Source: Telluria beijingensis
GTDB lineage: Bacteria; Pseudomonadota; Gammaproteobacteria; Burkholderiales; Burkholderiaceae_D
Length of the DNA: 64,000 nt
Direction of reading: 5' to 3'
Assembly: GCF_030770395.1 (NCBI RefSeq)
Contig: NZ_CP132480.1
Span: 1,221,115 to 1,285,114 of the forward strand
A program made the translations under genes and the position numbers. Numbering within the stretch: the first letter of the stretch is position 1; each line of letters opens with the position of its first letter. Below, piece by piece: positions 61,970 through 64,000 of the stretch. Below the pieces are notes generated by a model, which was not told the origin of the DNA, ran no database searches, and worked only from the letters and a program-made list of their open reading frames with translations.

Positions 61970-64000
61970 TTAGAAGGCCTGGTTGTAGCGAACGTAGAAG
62001 AAGCGGTCGATCGGCAGTTCCGGCGACACCGACGACGACGACGAGTTGCCGCCGGTCGCCGAGCCGGCGCTGTAGTTGATTTCCGGTTTCTTGTCGAACA
62101 CATTGTTCGCGCCGAACAGCAGCTTCGCGTTCCACGGCAGGGCATAGCCGACCGACAGGTCGCCGTACCACATCTCGCCATGGCGGTTGTAGCCGGTACC
62201 CCAGCTGGCCGCTGCAGTCGGATCCGAGCAATAGATGACCTGGGTCGCCGAGTAGCAACGGTTCTTCTGGCTGCTGTAGAAGCGGGCCGTGAAGGTAGCG
62301 CTCCAGTTGCCCAGGCTCCAGTCGAGCGAGGTATTCGACTTCACGCGGAAGATGTCGTACTCGCCGGCGTATTCGACCCACTCGCTGTCCAGGGTCGACT
62401 GCTGCTTGTACGAATCGGTGTAGGTCGATTCGCTGCGGATGCTGAACTGGCCGAAGCGGGTGCGTGGCAGGCGGTAGTTGATCGCCACGTCGACGCCTTC
62501 GGTCTCGACCTTGCCGCGGTTCGTGTTACCGATCTGCAGATCGACAACCTGGCCGGTTGCGTCACGACGGATCAGCGAGCAGAAGTTCGATACGTTGTTG
62601 ACGTAGCACTCTTCCAGAGTGTTGGTGGCCGAGACGCCAGTGATCAGGTTCTCGATCCGGATGTTGAACCAGTCCACGGACACCGAGAAGCCAGGTACGC
62701 TCGACGGGCTGATGACCAGGCCCAGGGTGCGGGTCTTGGCCGATTCCGGCTGCAGGAAGGAATTGCCGGCGCCGGTGGTGAACGGGAACGGCGTCTGGGC
62801 GCCGGTCGCGCCGACGTCGGCGCCGGTCTGGTTCTTCTGGCGGAAGCCGGCCGGGACGCCGGCGGCCGCGCAGCGCGCCGCCACGGTCGGGTTACGCGCC
62901 GCTTCGCCGTGCAGGCTGTCGCACACGTCCAGGTAGCTGGCGAAGGTCTGCGAGCCGCCGCCGAAGGTGTCGCCCAGGGTCGGCGAGCGGAAGCCTTCTG
63001 CGTAGGTACCGCGGGTCAGCACGTCGCGGATCGGTTTCCACATGAAGCTGAACTTGCTGTTGGTGGTCGAGCCGAAGTTCGAGTAGTCCGAATAGCGCGT
63101 CGCCGCGTTCAGGCTCAGCAGTTCGGCGAACGGCACGCCTTTCAGCAGCGGCACGTTGGCTTCCAGGTAGGCTTCGCGCACGGTGTAGCGGCCGTAGGTG
63201 GCGTTGCCCGCCAGGCTGGACGAATAGCCCGACTGCTCGAACTGGCCCGGCACGTCCTGGCCGCGCACTTCGCGGTGCTCGATACCGCCCGCGATGCCGA
63301 CCGCGCCGGCCGGCAGCTGGAACAATTCGCCGGTGATGTCGGCGGTCGCGCTGTTGACGGTCGAGCCGTAGCTCGCCTGGGCGGTCGACATCACGTAGTC
63401 CAGCGCTTCCTGGGTCGAGGCCGATGGGCCGCCGAGGATGTTGAACGGCACGCAAGCGGCCAGGCCGATCGGCGCTGCCGGGGTGCCGCACTGCACCACG
63501 CCCGAGGCGTTCATGAACGATGGGCCGAGGGCTTTCTTCAGGTTCAGCAGGTTCAGGTCACCGAAGCCGCGCACTGCGCCGTCGACCTTGCTGTGGTTAT
63601 AGCCGACGCTCCAGTTCCATGGATTGGTGCCGAGGTTGAATTCGCCTTCCAGCGTGGCGTCGATGTGCAGGGTGCGGTTGTTGTTGTCGGTCACGCGCGG
63701 CACGTCGATCGTGCGGCGGTAGAAGAACAGGTCCTGGCCATTGCCGGCGCCGGCCACCGAGTTGCCGTACGGGTTGTAGTAGCTGTCCTTGTCGACGTAG
63801 ACCGGGTAGGCGGCCTGGGACGTCGAGCTCAGCGGATAGCCGGCCACGGTACGGTTCGACTTGCGGTCGGCGTACATCGCGGTGGTCTTGAAGTTCATAT
63901 TCCACGGCAAGGCCACTTCGCCCTTGACGAAGATCGAGGTCAGCTTGCTCGGCGTCAGGAAGTGCATCTGGCTCGTCGAGTTGAACAGGTCGTCCACGCC
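61970..64000 (-). CDS. TonB-dependent outer-membrane receptor (4), N-terminus outside the window
   Basis: About 677 codons of a receptor gene whose 5' end lies beyond the window. The visible part is the barrel, ending in RFFYVRYNQAF. Long stretches match receptor 3 in the same order (NILGGPSAST, LFQLPAGAVGIAGGIEHREV, GQFEQSGYS, DTFGGGSQTF, WSLGNWSATF), so this is a tandem duplicate. Differences cluster in extracellular loops, as expected if ligand choice diverged. Confidence 0.92.
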   Translation of the reverse strand, partial: GVDDLFNSTSQMHFLTPSKLTSIFVKGEVALPWNMNFKTTAMYADRKSNRTVAGYPLSSTSQAAYPVYVDKDSYYNPYGNSVAGAGNGQDLFFYRRTIDVPRVTDNNNRTLHIDATLEGEFNLGTNPWNWSVGYNHSKVDGAVRGFGDLNLLNLKKALGPSFMNASGVVQCGTPAAPIGLAACVPFNILGGPSASTQEALDYVMSTAQASYGSTVNSATADITGELFQLPAGAVGIAGGIEHREVRGQDVPGQFEQSGYSSSLAGNATYGRYTVREAYLEANVPLLKGVPFAELLSLNAATRYSDYSNFGSTTNSKFSFMWKPIRDVLTRGTYAEGFRSPTLGDTFGGGSQTFASYLDVCDSLHGEAARNPTVAARCAAAGVPAGFRQKNQTGADVGATGAQTPFPFTTGAGNSFLQPESAKTRTLGLVISPSSVPGFSVSVDWFNIRIENLITGVSATNTLEECYVNNVSNFCSLIRRDATGQVVDLQIGNTNRGKVETEGVDVAINYRLPRTRFGQFSIRSESTYTDSYKQQSTLDSEWVEYAGEYDIFRVKSNTSLDWSLGNWSATFTARFYSSQKNRCYSATQVIYCSDPTAAASWGTGYNRHGEMWYGDLSVGYALPWNAKLLFGANNVFDKKPEINYSAGSATGGNSSSSSVSPELPIDRFFYVRYNQAF

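Noticed and set aside
1..64000. CRISPR arrays, rRNA genes, prophage structural genes, replication origin
   Set aside because: No regularly spaced repeats, rRNA sequence, phage genes, or DnaA-box cluster were seen in the window.

Overview
The window is chromosomal DNA of a GC-rich, Gram-negative betaproteobacterium, most likely an Oxalobacteraceae member of the Massilia/Telluria type. This is inferred from conserved neighbourhoods (ispB divergent from rplU-rpmA-obgE-proB; nth next to a soluble rsxB; glnA-DUF4124-ntrB-ntrC; tkt-gap), polyhydroxyalkanoate (PHA) genes, and four large TonB-dependent receptors. The genus cannot be proven from the sequence alone.

Bases 1-9200 are a catabolic region. 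They hold a truncated FAD reductase, a SnoaL-like protein, hpaH-hpaI-gabD (2-oxohept-3-enedioate to pyruvate and succinate), a Bug-type binding protein, a LysR regulator, an ornithine-cyclodeaminase-like enzyme and a porin. Three of the transcription units share a 56-bp upstream module: a 17-bp palindrome (GGAACA-N5-TGTTCC), exactly 10 nt, a TTG -35 box, 17 nt, then a CAC -10 box. This looks like an unreported regulon and is the most striking signal in the window.

Bases 9400-11690 hold a nitroreductase-like gene and a small lower-GC island ending at a tRNA-Pro(CGG). The island carries a BPSL0067-type Cys/His amidase translationally coupled to a secreted STY0301-type protein, which resembles an orphan effector/immunity pair. 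Bases 11700-20100 are housekeeping: ispB, rplU-rpmA-obgE-membrane protein-proB, a chemoreceptor, nth-rsxB and an RcnB-like gene. A RelE/ParE-type toxin-antitoxin pair follows at 20.1-20.8 kb.

Bases 21000-28300 contain phaZ, a thioredoxin-reductase-like ferredoxin reductase with fdxA, an M4-like metalloprotease split by an in-frame TGA and coupled to an emfourin-type inhibitor, a PHA granule protein, an acyl-CoA-binding protein, an FKBP isomerase and an EI24 protein. Bases 28600-35830 hold a large penicillin-binding protein, a TAXI-type binding protein, a CocE/NonD hydrolase and a glutaredoxin.

Bases 36000-45760 hold a rhodanese operon and the nitrogen-control operon glnA-DUF4124-ntrB-ntrC. 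Two NtrC enhancer sites and a sigma-54 promoter are readable upstream of glnA. corA, an EamA exporter and a FAD-dependent dehydrogenase follow. Bases 46500-64000 hold four TonB-dependent receptors (the last two a head-to-tail duplication, the last cut by the window end), with rsmE, tkt, gap and map between them, and an intact IS1595-like element with 16-bp perfect inverted repeats and an 8-bp target duplication. Two 88-bp REP-like elements with covarying arms lie at 35.9 and 49.4 kb.
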